From Dallia pectoralis (lineage: Eukaryota > Chordata > Actinopteri > Esociformes > Umbridae): a DNA stretch of 64,000 bases. Both the position numbers and the translations under genes were made by a program. The DNA is taken from contig CM055753.1 of NCBI GenBank assembly GCA_029465975.1, positions 3,553,643 to 3,617,642 on the forward strand, in the 5' to 3' direction. The notes below the pieces were generated by a model, which did no database searches, had not been told where the DNA came from, and saw nothing but the letters and a program-made list of their open reading frames with translations. Positions 22,220 through 35,633 of this stretch are shown here, piece by piece (within the stretch, counting starts at the first letter, position 1; each line of letters starts with the position of its first letter).

Positions 22220-25200
22220 AACACAAACCCCTATTTCACCTAAACCTTTCTCCTAAGTCGTAAATAGCATTGGTCTTTGTGGAGACCTGCCAAAAAACTC
22301 TGTGGGGGCCTAATTGGTCATGTTTTACAGTATGTGGGAACTCACTGGGCAGCCAGCCATTGACAATGGTGACGACATCACAATGTAAAAATATATTTGA
22401 TACTTGAACTTGACTCTCCTAATACGTGGCCACCAGCTAACTCATGGTTGATATCTGGCCTGAGAAGAACTGACAACCAGACAACCAAGCATTTTTCTTT
22501 ATCTTTTTTAATTTAGCATAAAGAAGTATATTAAAGGCAAAATAAATCTCCTTACTAGTTTACATATTCATTTACTAATTAACTTTAATTTCTTATATTT
22601 AATTATTTATACGTCTACTTTATGGCTATTTTAAAGGTATGTTTGTGGATGTTTTAGAATGTGCTTATTTTTATGCATAGTCTTCAAAGGAATACAATTG
22701 CTGTTGAAATCACATTTATTCTAGAAGACTAAATAAATAAGTCATTTTGCTAAAATCTTTTATTCAGGGCGATGTTATTTTAGATTTGAAGATATCTATG
22801 ATTTTTGCAGCTTTATAAAATAATGTTTTTGTAATACATTGTGTTGTTCCTGCCAATCTCTTCCTCTGTGTGCACAGCACGTATGCTCTTTCTTAAGATA
22901 CAAAAAGTCAATGTTTGGACAGGTGTAAACTCAGACATCATCTCTAGGGAGCTCTATCACACACCCCCTCTTTCTCTCCACACACACACACCACACACAG
23001 AGGCATGCATGCAAGCACACACACACACACACATGTTTTACATATTACCTCTGACACAACACTTGATACACATCCAGCTGTGTCTGGCCCTGTACTACTT
23101 GTCTCTCATGTTACATATTAAAGTGTTTTCTTAAAGATCGTATCGCTCCCTTGTGTGTGTGTGTGTGTGTGTTGGGGGGTTGGTCAGTTGGTTGGTGTGA
23201 CAGTCATTCCGTTCCTGATACCATTACATTAGAGACAGGATGCTTCCAGACGGCGGTCTAGTGCAAGACTCATTACAAACGGTTTTGTATTTACAAAATC
23301 ACTGACTGAGCTAGCTCTTACACACACACCTAGCTGTCCTGACTTGGAAAGGGGATGCACTTTCTGCTTTTTCCATGTTTTAGTTTTGAATTACGAACTA
23401 CTGATGAGTTTCTTTTGTCGCAAGCATGGTTTTGGGTGTCTAGTGTGCTTGTATTTGCAGGTGAGGGGACTTAAACAAGTTATTTTGCGAATGTAATTGT
23501 TCGGACTGCAACTTTGGCGAAATTGCTTTGAAGTTGGATATCATGCATGTGTAATTTCATGATGGCCCCATGGTAATTAGCCACATAGGAATATCCAATG
23601 TGAAACCAAAGTTATTATACAGCATTACGATGCAGCTGTGCTCCAAATTCCATGACATACAATTAATTCAAATCATCTTGTAAATCTCAGCTTTGGAAGA
23701 GACACTAAATATATTGAACAAATTTCCATACCACATTCACAATTTCTTTGAGAAGTGAAGTTTGTTTGCATGTTGACAGAAGTGAATGGCTTGTTTGCAT
23801 TTATTTAGTGATTTAATTTATATTTGAACCAAACTTCTTGGCTACAGTCAGTACATGAGCACTCTTGAAATCCTACAGGTTTAATTAAAATGTAAATTCA
23901 TCAGCGAAATGTGTGCTATACCATATTGACTGACACCAGTAACACAATGCAGTTCTATGCAGAAGTGACTCCCGCAAAATGATCAACTAGATGCACAAGT
24001 CTGTTGGAATCACTAGAGTTGAAGTAGAGGTCACTATGAATCTGGCAGTTCTTCTCTTGTACTAGTTTTCCCTCTCACTATACTGCGATATCCTAGAAAG
24101 TGACATTCAAAGCCAGTAAAACAATATGGACACACACTAACACACTCGTGCCGTCACATATACTGTTGAAACTCACTCCAACCTAATCGTATCTACCAAT
24201 CTGTTGTAAAACCCGGACCTCTAAGTTTTCTGCAGAGAAAAATGTCTATGTACCAGTGGACATTATACAGTCCTGTTATGAAATGGGAAAATGTTGACAG
24301 ATTTTTTTGACCCGTCAGTTTCTACTGTGTGACTTGTTGAACGTAGCCCATGACAACTGTAAGGACTAATCTGAACCACGGGGGAATCCTGTCAGGGCTA
24401 AAGGCTGGGGACAGATCGAGGAGTTGCTCTCTAATAGATGTAGCTATAATAGAGTTTAAGCTGATGAATTACGGAAGAGCCTAATCTAATCAGTCAACCG
24501 ACCTGCTTCCAACTGGCCAGTGCAGTTTAGCTCTGTATGTAGATACAGTAGATGGATACACAGACAGGCTCTGTAACGAGCTACGTGGGAAACAAAGCTC
24601 TGGGGAAATTAATGTTAGGCTGACTGTAACATTTATGCTCACGACCAAAACAATGTTAGAAAAAAATGTTGCTTGAAAAAAGTGAAAACGTTTTTTTACA
24701 CTGCATCCGTATTTGCCTAAAATGGAACTTAAACTTGATATCCCGCTGTAATATCACGTTATGATATTTGTGTTTAATAATTTAAAAACATAAAAAATGT
24801 ATGCAAAAAGAACAAAAATAGTATGGATTTATAAAAGGTGTAATATGTTCTTAAAACACGTAGACAACAGGCATGTTGGAATGAGGTGGAAGACTGCTGT
24901 CACAGGACTGGTGGCTTGAATTGTGATCATTTCAACCCCACATATCAACAGTGGCACATTTGGAAATGAAAGAAAACTGACCCATCAAAAGCATCCCTGT
25001 TGGTTCCATGACATTTGAGCCTGAGGCCATTTGCCAATCCTTTAAGACAGAAACTATAGAAGCAGCTCTACACAGCCTGGATGTTGGTCAACTGTAACTA
25101 ATTATATAATATATCATTTGCATTGCCATCGTGTCTGCTGTCATGGTAAACTGAACATCTCATGTCTTCACCCCGTGTTTCCCGGTTTCCCAATCTCCAT

Positions 25201-25328
25201 TAACTCATCCCTTCACACCTAGTACCAATTCAGCTAATCAGTATGTGTATAGATGTTTGACCCTCAAGTTCCTGTTTGTGGATCATTGTTCTATGTTGTG
25301 GTGAGTGTTTATTTGTATTTTGTTTTTA
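22220..25328. other. rarb intron 1 sequence
   Basis: Single-copy AT-rich DNA with AC runs at 22979-23033 and GT at 23152-23172. No exon recognised. The stretch 24380-24560 is rich in TAAT-type homeodomain cores and could be an enhancer, but that is only an impression. Confidence 0.5.
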
Positions 25329-25700
25329 ATTTTTAACCTTTATTTAACCAGGTAGGCCAATTGAGAACAAATTCTCATTTGCGACGTCGACTTGGCCGAG
25401 ATAAAAAAAAATTGCAACAACACAGTTATACAGGATGAGGTATATGTAGTTCTGTTGAGCAGCATTTATAAGGCAATAGCAAATACATATATAAAAAAAT
25501 AATGACTACCTATATACAGGATGTTAAAGTGTGTCTAGCAGGTAGGTCATTTGAGTGCATGGATTATATGACCACGGTTATGGTGGAAAGAGCATTTGAG
25601 AATATCTGAAAGTCATCAGGCGTGACAGTATGCTCTCTGATTTAACATGCTGGACCCTGTCTGAGAGATAGTTGGAGAACCAGGTGAGGCAGTCACGAGA
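25329..25700. mobile_element. Degenerate dispersed repeat resembling a salmonid/pike repeat
   Basis: It starts TTTAACCTTTATTTAACC and AGGTAGGCCAATTGAGAACA, then GATAGTTGGAGAACCAGG at 25667. I recall these as part of an abundant dispersed repeat of salmonid and related genomes, whose class I cannot name. Boundaries are approximate. Confidence 0.55.
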
Positions 25701-26500
25701 GAAGTTAAAATAATATCACAATATTGAAGGTTACAAATAGTACTGCAAATTTGCATTCTGGGTTGATAAAACACATCGGTCTTTGACGGGGTCAATGTTG
25801 TATAGTGCACTGAAAACAGAACATAAAATTAAGCAAAATCCTTACGTTTATTGGTTTGGACATGAAAAAGAAAGCTATGTAAAAAAAATGTGTAGGCAGG
25901 TTGCCTGGGAATTCAAACCTTGAAAAAACCCAGACCAACAGCCACTCTTGAATTCTTCAAGCTTGAGAAACCAAATTAAATGTTGCATATTCATGCAGTT
26001 CTATTCAACCAATTCATCTTTTTATTCATCTGGTTTTTCACCTATAATCAATGTGTCACTTAACTGATTATGAATAACCGCCTATTAAGTTGTTCTGCTA
26101 TCTTCTTTTATGTTTTATTTCCCACTTCCCTGTCCAGTTATTGCTCATGGCCTTGCTATGTGACATGAAAACCGAACCTCGTATAATTATCAGGATGATG
26201 CCATGTTGACCTTCTCATCCCATAAAGTAAACACATTAGAAATGTCAGCATGTTCTGGGCCTAATTGAAAGAACATTGTCTACTATTTATGTCACTACCG
26301 GTACTTATTTGCGATTCTGTACATTTTGGCATTGATTTGAGTTCTTCCTGCCTTTACTTGACTTACTTAGGGCATTGGTTTAAGTACCCTGCTATTACCA
26401 ATTATTCCTCAAATTATAAAACCTGATCCATCTTCTTGCTTTTACGAAACACTGTATTCCATTTGGGACAAATATATGAGTACCACCTCTTTCTCTACAG
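25701..26500. other. rarb intron 1, distal end
   Basis: Nothing recognised before the exon 2 acceptor, which has the pyrimidine tract CCTCTTTCTCTACAG. Confidence 0.55.
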
Positions 26501-26649
26501 CCATCGAGACCCAGAGCACCAGTTCTGAAGAGCTGGTTCCCAGTCCCCCATCCCCTTTGCCCCCACCTCGGGTCTACAAGCCCTGCTTCGTGTGCCAGGA
26601 CAAGTCCTCAGGGTACCACTATGGTGTCAGCGCATGTGAGGGCTGTAAG
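26501..26649 (+). CDS. rarb: rarb exon 2: B region and first zinc finger
   Basis: A 149-nt exon between acceptor TTCTCTACAG and donor GTAAGA (26650). It encodes IETQSTSSEELVPS..., then YKPCFVCQDKSSGYHYGV and SACEGCK. The first zinc finger uses the cysteine pairs CFVC (26584-26595) and CEGC (26635-26646). CEGCK plus the next exon's G forms the P-box that reads the AGGTCA-type half-site. The residues look identical to human RARbeta over this stretch. Serines in the proline-rich B region are known phosphorylation sites in RARs. A long minisatellite starts only tens of bases after the donor. Confidence 0.96.
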
Positions 26650-26669
26650 GTAAGAAAACGCTACCTTAC

Positions 26670-28655
26670 ATGCACACTAACAGCAACAACACTAAAACCA
26701 GCAATATACAGTACACACTAAAACCACTAATATGCAGTACACACTAACAGCAACATGCAGTACACACTAAAACCAGCAACATGCAGTACACACTAAAACC
26801 ACTAATATGCAGTACACACTAACAGCAACATGCAGTACACACTAAAACCAGCAACATGCAGTACACACTAAAACCAGCAACATGCATTACACACTAAATC
26901 TAGCAATATGAAGTACACACTAACACCAGCAACATGCAGTACACACTAAAACCAGCAACATACAGTACACACTAAAACCAGCAATATGCAGTACACTAAA
27001 ACCAGCAACATGCAGTACACACTAAAACCAGCAACATACAGTACACACTAAAACCAGCAACATACAGTACACACTAAAACCAGCAATATGAAGTACACAC
27101 TAACACCAGCAACATGCAGTACACACTAAAACCACTAATATGCAGTACACACTAACAGCAACATGCAGTACACACTAAAACCAGCAACATGCAGTACACA
27201 CTAAAACCACTAATATGCAGTACACACTAACAGCAACATGCAGTACACACTAAAACCAGCAACATGCAGTACACACTAAAACCAGCAACATGCATTACAC
27301 ACTAAATCTAGCAATATGAAGTACACACTAACACCAGCAACATACAGCAGCACACACTAAAACCAGCAACATGCAGTACACACTAAAACCAGCAATAAAA
27401 CTAAAACCAGCAACATGCAGTACACACTAAAACCAGCAACATAAAACCAGCAACACAGTAAAAAAACCAGCAACATACAGTACACACTAAAACCAGCACA
27501 CAGTACACTAAACCAGCAACATAAAACAGTACACACTAAAACCAGCAACATACAAAACCAGTACAGTACACACTAAAACCAGCAATATGCAGTACACTAA
27601 AACCAGCAACATGCAGTACACACTAAAACCAGCAACATGCAGTACAAACTAAAACCAGCAACATACAGTACACACTGATCCAGCAACATACAGTACACAC
27701 TAAAACCAGCAACATACAGTACACACTAAAACCAGCAATATGCAGTACGCACTAAAACCAGCAACATGCAGTACACACTAAAACCAGCAATATGCAGCAC
27801 ACACTAAAACCAGCAACATGCAGTACAAACTAAAACCAGCAACATACAGTACACACTGATCCAGCAACATACAGTACACACTAAAACCAGCAACATACAG
27901 TACACACTAAAACCAGCAATATGCAGTACGCACTAAAACCAGCAACATGCAGTACACACTAAAACCAGCAATATGCAGCACACACTAAAACCAGCAACAT
28001 GCAGTACACACTAAAACCAGCAATATGCAGCACACACTAAAACCAGCAACATGCAGTACACACTAAAACCAGCAATATGCAGCACACACTGAAACCAGCA
28101 ACATGCAGCACACACTAAAACCAGCAATATGCAGTACACACTGATCCAGCAACATGCAGCACACACTGATCCAGCAACATGCAGCACACACTGATCCAGC
28201 AACATGCAGCACACACTGATCCAGCAACATGCAGTACACACTGATCCAGCAACATGCAGCACACACTGATCCAGCAACATGCAGTACACACTGATCCAGC
28301 AACATGCAGCACACACTGATCCAGCAACATGCAGCACACACTGATCCAGCAACATGCAGCACACACTGATCCAGCAACATGCAGTACACACTGATCCAGC
28401 AACATGCAGCACACACTGATCCAGCAACATGCAGCACACACTGATCCAGCAACATGCAGCACACACTGATCCAGCAACATGCAGTACACACTGATCCAGC
28501 AACATGCAGCACACACTGATCCAGCATCATGCAGTACGCACTGATCCAGCAACATGCAGCACACACTGATCCAGCATCATGCAGTACACACTGATCCAGC
28601 AACATGCAGCACACACTGATCCAGCACCATGCAGTACACACTGATCCAGCAACAT
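26670..28655. repeat. Minisatellite, 25-26-bp unit, ~78 copies, starting beside the exon 2 donor
   Basis: Left part units read CAGTACACACTAAAACC and AGCAACATG; from about 28130 a 25-bp form CAGCACACACTGATCC, AGCAACATG takes over and is very homogeneous. Units with AATATG, CACTAA and shortened forms mark the left half. The array begins within about 20-50 bp of the splice donor at 26650. Confidence 0.95.
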
Positions 28656-29085
28656 ACCACAAGCAGCAAACCTCTAGGGATATTTTTTCTCCATGTCCAA
28701 CGTAACCAGATAAATAATCACTACAGTTGTACCTGACTGTGCATTGACTGCACACACAGATCTGACCAACAGTCTATCAATGTGTATCTGAGTGAACATT
28801 CAACCAGTCGGTTCACACTCCATTCAGTGTAGTTCTGATGGCTAAATAGTTATGTTCTCTCCCCTGTTCTAATCCTAACTCTGGAATGTCAGGAATCCTT
28901 TGGGGTTTAGGATCCATCAAGAAGGGTGTTAGGAGAGGGGGATAGGGGTAAAGGTGCTGATCAGCTCACTCAATGACTTTTGGGGTCAAACTCAGGGCCC
29001 CCTGGCCCTCCCACTCAGTCATGAAGCCTAAACTGTCTTTGGTGACCCTGTACCTCTCACTCTAACCTGGTAATACCTCCAGCTA
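28656..29085. other. rarb intron 2 sequence
   Basis: Nothing recognised. Confidence 0.5.
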
Positions 29086-29189
29086 TAGAGTCAGACATAC
29101 TGCTGTACGCACACACTGGGTCTGGGTAGGTGTATGCAGCTAGTTGCATTAGAGATACACATATGGGAGAGTAAATACAGTCTGACACG

Positions 29190-30145
29190 CATACACTCTC
29201 TGACACACACACACACACACACACAAACACACACACTCTGACACACGCACACTCTGACACACGCACACTCTCTGACACACACACTCTTTCTGACACACAC
29301 ACTCTTTCTGACACACACACTGACACAGTCACACTCTCTCTGACACACACACACACACACTTTCTGACACACACACTTTCTGACACACACACTCTCTGAC
29401 ACACACACACACACTCTGATACACACACACACTCTCTCTGTCACACACACACTCTCTCTGACACACACACACACACACTCTCTCTGACACACACACTCTC
29501 TCACACACACACACACACTCTCTCTCTGACACACACACACACACACACACACACTTTCTGACACACACTCTCTCTGATACACACACACACACTCTGATAC
29601 ACACACACTCTCTCTGTCACACACACACTCTCTGTCACACACACACACTCTCTCACACACACACACACACACACTCTCTCTGACACACACACACTCTCTC
29701 TGACACACACACACTCTCTCTGACTGACACACACACTCTCTCTGACACACACACTCTCTCTGACACACACACTCTCTCTGACACACACACTCTCTCTGAC
29801 ACACACACACACACACACTCTGACACACACACACTCTGGCACACACTCTCTCTGACACACACACACTCTGTCACACACACTCTCTCTGACACACACACAC
29901 ACACTCTGTCACACACACACTCTCACACACACACACACTCTGTCACACACACACTCTGTCACACAACACACTCTCTATCTGTCACACACACTCTCTATCT
30001 GACACACACACACACACTCTGGCACACACTCTCTGACACACACACACTCTGATACACACACACACACACACTCTCTCTGACACACACACACACACACTCT
30101 CCCTTACACACACACTCTCTCTGACACACACACACACACTCTCAC
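29190..30145. repeat. Compound (CA)n / CTCTCTCTGA microsatellite
   Basis: About 950 bp of CA runs of varying length broken by CTCTCTCTGA, CTCTGTCA or CTTTCTGA. The open frames on the minus strand (CVCVSERVCV-type) are repeat artefacts. Confidence 0.95.
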
Positions 30146-30324
30146 ACATGGCCAAATGTGTGGCTGGTAACATTCCAGTCCATCTGGCCCCCACCTGGAT
30201 GTCAAAGAAGCTGGATGTCAAAGAAATTCATGTTAGAGTCGCTGTGATTTCTGTGACATCTTGACTCAAGCCGGGATTACTTTTTCTCTGTGTCGTATTC
30301 CTGTTTCTCTGGATTAGGCATTGT

Positions 30325-32370
30325 TTTTATACAGCCTGATGGCCGAGCCTCTCTATTGGACAGGGTAACTTATACAGCCTGATGGCCGAGCCTCTCTATT
30401 GGACAGGGTAAATTATACAGCCTGATGGCCGAGCCTCTCTATTGGACAGGGTAACTTATACAGCCTGATGGCCGAGCCTCTCTATTGGACAGGGTAACTT
30501 ATACAGCCTGATGGCCGAGCCTCTCTATTGGACAGGGTAACTTATACAGCCTGATGGCCGAGCCTCTCTATTGGACAGGGTAACTTATACAGCCTGATGG
30601 CCGAGCCTCTCTATTGGTCAGGGTAACTTATACAGCCTGATGGTCGAGCCTCTCTATTGGACAGGGTAAATTATACAGCCTGAGGGTACAGGGTAAATTA
30701 TACAGCCTGATGGCCGAGCCTCTCTATTGGACAGGGTAACTTATACAGCCTGATGGCCGAGCCTCTCTATTGGACAGGGTAAATTATACAGCCTGATGGC
30801 CGAGCCTCTCTATTGGACAGGGTAACTTATACAGCCTGATGGCCGAGCCTCTCTATTGGACAGGGTAACTTATACAGCCTGATGATTGGACAGGGTAAAT
30901 TATACAGCCTGATGGCTCTCTATTGGACAGGGTAACTTATACAGCCTGATGGCCGAGCCTCTCTATTGGACAGGGTAACTTATACAGCCTGATGGCCGAG
31001 CCTCTCTATTGGACAGGGTAACTTATACAGCCTGATGGCCGAGCCTCTCTATTGGACAGGGTAAATTATACAGCCTGATGTTCGAGCCTCTCTATTGGAC
31101 AGGGTAACTTATACAGCCTGATGGTTATACTCTCTCTTGGACAGGGTAACTTATACAGCCTGATGGCCGAGCCTCTCTATTGGACAGGGTAACTTATACA
31201 GCCTGATGGCCGAGCCTCTCTATTGGACAGGGTAACTTATACAGCCTGATGGTCGAGCCTCTCTATTGGACAGGGTAAATTATACAGCCTGATGGCTGAG
31301 CCTCTCTATTGGTCAGGGTAAATTATACAGTCTGATGGCTGAGCCTCTCTATTGGACAGGGTAACTTATACAGCCTGATGGCGAGCCTCTCTATTGGACA
31401 GGGTAACTTATACAGCCTGATGGCCGAGCCTCTCTATTGGACAGGGTAACTTATACAGCCTGATGGTCGAGCCTCTCTATTGGACAGGGTAACTTATACA
31501 GCCTGATGGTCGAGCCTCTCTATTGGACAGGGTAAATTATACAGTCTGATGGCTGAGCCTCTCTATTGGACAGGGTAAATTATACAGCCTGATGGCCGAG
31601 CCTCTCTATTGGACAGGGTAACTTATACAGCCTGATGGCCGAGCCTCTCTATTGGTCAGGGTAACTTATACAGCCTGATGGTCGAGCCTCTCTATTGGAC
31701 AGGGTAAATTATACAGCCTGATGGCTGAGCCTCTCTATTGGTCAGGGTAAATTATACAGTCTGATGGCTGAGCCTCTCTATTGGACAGGGTAAATTATAC
31801 AGCCTGATGGCCGAGCCTCTCTATTGGACAGGGTAACTTATACAGCCTGATGGCCGAGCCTCTCTATTGGTCAGGGTAACTTATACAGCCTGATGGTCGA
31901 GCCTCTCTATTGGACAGGGTAAATTATACAGCTTGATGGCTCTCTATTGGAGCCTGATGGCTCTCTATTGGTCAGGGTAAATTTACAGCCTGATGGTCTG
32001 AGCCTCTCTATTGGACAGGGTAAATTATACAGCCTGATGGCCTCGAGCCTCTCTATTGGACAGGGTAAATTATACAGCCTGATGGTCGAGCCTCTCTATT
32101 GGACAGGGTAACTTATACAGCCTGATGGTCGAGCCTCTCTATTGGACAGGGTAAATTATACAGCCTGATGTTCGAGCCTCTCTATTGGACAGGGTAACTT
32201 ATACAGCCTGATGGTCGAGCCTCTCTATTGGACAGGGTAAATTATACAGCCTGATGTTCGAGCCTCTCTATTGGACAGGGTAACTTATACAGCCTGATGG
32301 TCGAGCCTCTCTATTGGACAGGGTAAATTATACAGCCTGATGGTCGAGCCTCTCTATTGGACAGGGTAAA
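30325..32370. repeat. Minisatellite, 43-bp unit with ATTGG, ~47 copies
   Basis: The unit contains ACTTATACAGCCTGATGGCC and GAGCCTCTCTATTGGACAGG. ATTGG is the reverse complement of CCAAT. Common variants are AACTTA/AAATTA, GGCC/GGTC/GTTC and GGACAGG/GGTCAGG; several copies are truncated (e.g. near 30683, 30885 and 31940). Confidence 0.95.
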
Positions 32371-33190
32371 TTGAGCACCTGACTCCGCAGCTGCAGGGTT
32401 TTAGCTACTAGAGGACAACTCTCTCTCTCTCTCTTATTAAAGCGCCCGTGACTGTTTGTCACTGATCGAATAACACCAGCTATTATTCCTGTAGCTGTAC
32501 TACACCACCACTAGATAAGGTTGGGACTAAACAGACTCATCCCATTAAGTACTAAAGGAATCAGACACCCTAAGTGATGCAGTAATCATTTATTATCGCT
32601 TCTACAGCACAACAAAGGCACAATCTCTGGCCTTTATCAGTTCCCATCATTACCTTCGATTCCAGGAGCTCTGTACAACTGTCCTTCGGAGAAATTGATT
32701 CTTTCATATAGTAGCACAAAATGTAGACATTGAATTCTCATAGGCAAATTCACAAACAAGGAAAAAAAGTGCTGAACATTTATTCTTTTCTACAGTTCTA
32801 TACTCAGTTTTAAAACCAACCTTAACAGCCGCTTTATATTTGAAAGTTCCCATTTGCACGCTCACATTAGTGGATTTTTCTGAAATGGATTGCACACTCA
32901 AACAGCTGAATTCCCTGAAAACATAACAACAACAATTGCACCTTGAACGCGGCCCTTTAGATGCCGCCTTCCGCTTGCCTTAATCCGAACTTCCCTTGTG
33001 GTTGTTTGGATTGGGTTTTACTATCGTCGGAGGCCATAATCGTAATTGAAATCGATTTGAAAAATTTGAAAAAAAGAAAAAGAGCAATGTCCTGGTTCTA
33101 TTTTCCAATTGTGAATAAGAGCGATATCTAGTTGTATATACATGCAACCTGCGCACCATTTAAACACCTTTAGACCCCCAGCTGGGATTA
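32371..33190. other. rarb intron 2 sequence
   Basis: Nothing recognised apart from a CTCTCTCTCTCTCT run at 32420. Confidence 0.5.
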
Positions 33191-33425
33191 ACTACGTGAC
33201 AAGCTAACACTGTAGGAAGTATGCTATGTGACAAGCTAACACTGTAGGAAGTATGCTATGTGACAAGATAACACAGTAGGAAGTATGCTAAGTGACAAGC
33301 TAACACTGGAGGAAGTATGCTAAGTGACAAGCTAACACTGGAGGAAGTATGCTAAGTGACAAGCTAACACTGGAGGAAGTATGCTAAGTGACAAGCTAAC
33401 ACTGGAGGAAGTATTCCATATGACA
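33191..33425. repeat. Minisatellite, 32-bp unit, ~7 copies
   Basis: The unit contains TATGCTAAGTGACAAGC and TAACACTGGAGGAAG. Left copies read TATGTGACAAG and CTGTAGGAAG, right copies AAGTGACAAG and CTGGAGGAAG, so variants are separated along the array. Confidence 0.92.
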
Positions 33426-34105
33426 GGTCAAGGTCACAACAGCACAAATTGACGTCGTCGACCCTTTAAATACTACCTAGGACCACCACCTTGGTGGTGG
33501 AGTGAGAAAAGAGCCCACATGACAACACCTGATCGTGACACTTTAATGCCAAGGAGATACTTGGAGCCAGATGGATAAAATACACCAAGAGGTAAATTCC
33601 AAAAGTGCAGAGTACACAGACTTCTCATATGGTATGTTGGAGCTCTATCCCCTAGAAACAAGCTGAAGAAATGCAATAATGCTGGTTTGGGAAATCTCAG
33701 TTGAGTTCGATATATATTTATAGATATATATTTTAGTAGTTGTCTAATTTGCCAGTGGCATAACAATAACTAAGCAAACAAGTGATTTGTTTGGTACTCT
33801 GCCCTAGACAGGTACAGATACAGGACAAACAGCCGTACCGATCTTGTTTCTGAAGACAAATGTCCAATGCCAAGAGTGGTATACAATTGCATTTTTTGCC
33901 AGTGTGCAAAAAAAATGCTTAGGTTCCTCAAAATGCCAGAATTTGCACTAAATATGTCAGATCCAGACTAATCTTTGTCCCAGACACTTCCCAAATGGAC
34001 GGAAGGTCTGGTGAAACAATACATCAAATTTAACCAATAAGAAAGATATGGAAAAACCCTGACTTAATAGGCATCGGATAAATCCTAAATCCCAAGCACT
34101 CAAAC
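33426..34105. other. rarb intron 2 sequence
   Basis: Nothing recognised. Confidence 0.5.
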
Positions 34106-34425
34106 CACAACCTATCACCCGGTCATCTTTCACAGACTCCCTGTGTGTCCCAGACAACAACCTATCACCCGGTCATCTTTCACAGACTCCCTGTGTGTCC
34201 CAAACAACAACCTATCACCCGGTCATCATTCACAGACTCCCTGTGTGTCCCAAACAACAACCTATCACCCGGTCATCTTTCACAGACTCCCTGTGTGTCC
34301 CAAACAACAACCTATCACCCGGTCATCATTCACAGACTCCCTGTGTGTCCCAAACAACAACCTATCACCCGGTCATCTTTTACAGACACTCCTTCTGTGT
34401 GTCCCAAACAACAACCTATCACAAG
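34106..34425. repeat. Minisatellite, 50-bp unit, ~6 copies
   Basis: The unit contains CCTATCACCCGGTCATC, TTTCACAGACTCCCTG and TGTGTCCCAAACAACAA. ATCTTT and ATCATT forms alternate in a partly regular way (T, T, A, T, A, T). Confidence 0.93.
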
Positions 34426-35620
34426 TGTCCTTGTACATTATCAAATGTCAGAGATACAGCTTGTGTACACATTCAACTCCTTAGTAAATCTGACGTTGTG
34501 AATTATGCTCTTCTGAACTCTAAAATGAATAATACATGCATTTAATTATGCAGACTTGTCACTAGGTAACACACTGGGATGAATGAGAAAGTTGCCAAAT
34601 GAAACATTTGTTTAAACAGAAATGATGACAAATACTTCACTCAGTAGGTCGATCGGGTAGAATTCTCTAGTCACTACTCACTACCACCTGGTGTAAATAG
34701 TTATTTTACCAGGCTTATATGCATTTTATGCAATAGCTACACACACACACAGTGTATACCTCTTTGTTTCCCGTATACCTCTTGAATTCCCTTTGAGAAA
34801 ACTTGCCCTGAGACGTGCCAGTTTGTCCTGTGTTGCCTTTTTCACTCTACGACGGCGCTAAATAGATGTAATGTTCATGTCAAGGATGAGACTATGGCAG
34901 ATGTGATCTGCGTCTTTAAGCTGTTCTCATGCCAGAACACACTCGACTAATTTACATCCTCTGTCACAAGCAACTCTTGCCTTTGTCTGATATCTGAAAC
35001 GAGGAGCTGATTTGAATTGGTAAACCGGCAACACGACATATGTGCTCCCATAAGTGCATGCATATGTATACGCTTTAGAGGGGTGACACTACTTCTGACG
35101 GCTGCTCAGTGAAAGTCAAAACGGCTCAAACCAAAGGCCTCCTCTACTGTTCAGATGTGACAGTCATGTCCTACACCTTTGTGACATCATCCCTCTGGGG
35201 TTCGGAAAATGTCCCCCTACTGGGCCGAGGGGACCAGATGAACACTTAAAACAACTTCAAACACCCCCTTCCAAAAAAAAAAAGAATACATACATTTGCT
35301 TAAAGTTTGCACTTTGGTTTCAGCGCGAGGAAACTAGATAAAAAGGTACCTTCAAGTATTTGGAAGGGTTTGACAAATGTGTTCGACCTATGTCTGTATT
35401 GCGCATAAAGAGTTCCCATGGGCATTATAGGCCTTAAGCCTTGTTCTCCTCCGAGCCCATGAAGAGAATACAAATAATTGCCTGCTGTCCTGTCAAAATA
35501 AAGGACAGCTTCACTGCCTCTGAGAAAAGATGACTCGGTAAGAGAAGAAAAAAGGAACGCACTGCAGTGCTGAGACACAGCGCACATTTATGGTATGTTC
35601 TCACTTTTATCCATCTTACA
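34426..35620. other. rarb intron 2 sequence
   Basis: No exon or repeat family recognised. Confidence 0.5.
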
Positions 35621-35633
35621 GGGTGAGCAACAT

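Noticed and set aside
26476..26500. ATG at 26476 as the start of an N-terminal variant (MSTTSFSTAIETQ)
   Set aside because: These bases are the intron end and acceptor (TTCTCTACAG); splicing to the beta2 exon restores the expected HSIETQ junction.
28011..28755. Cysteine-rich open frame of 230 codons on the minus strand, resembling a repeat toxin or metallothionein
   Set aside because: It is the 25-bp minisatellite read through; its 25-residue period equals three units. There is no signal peptide or non-repeat core.
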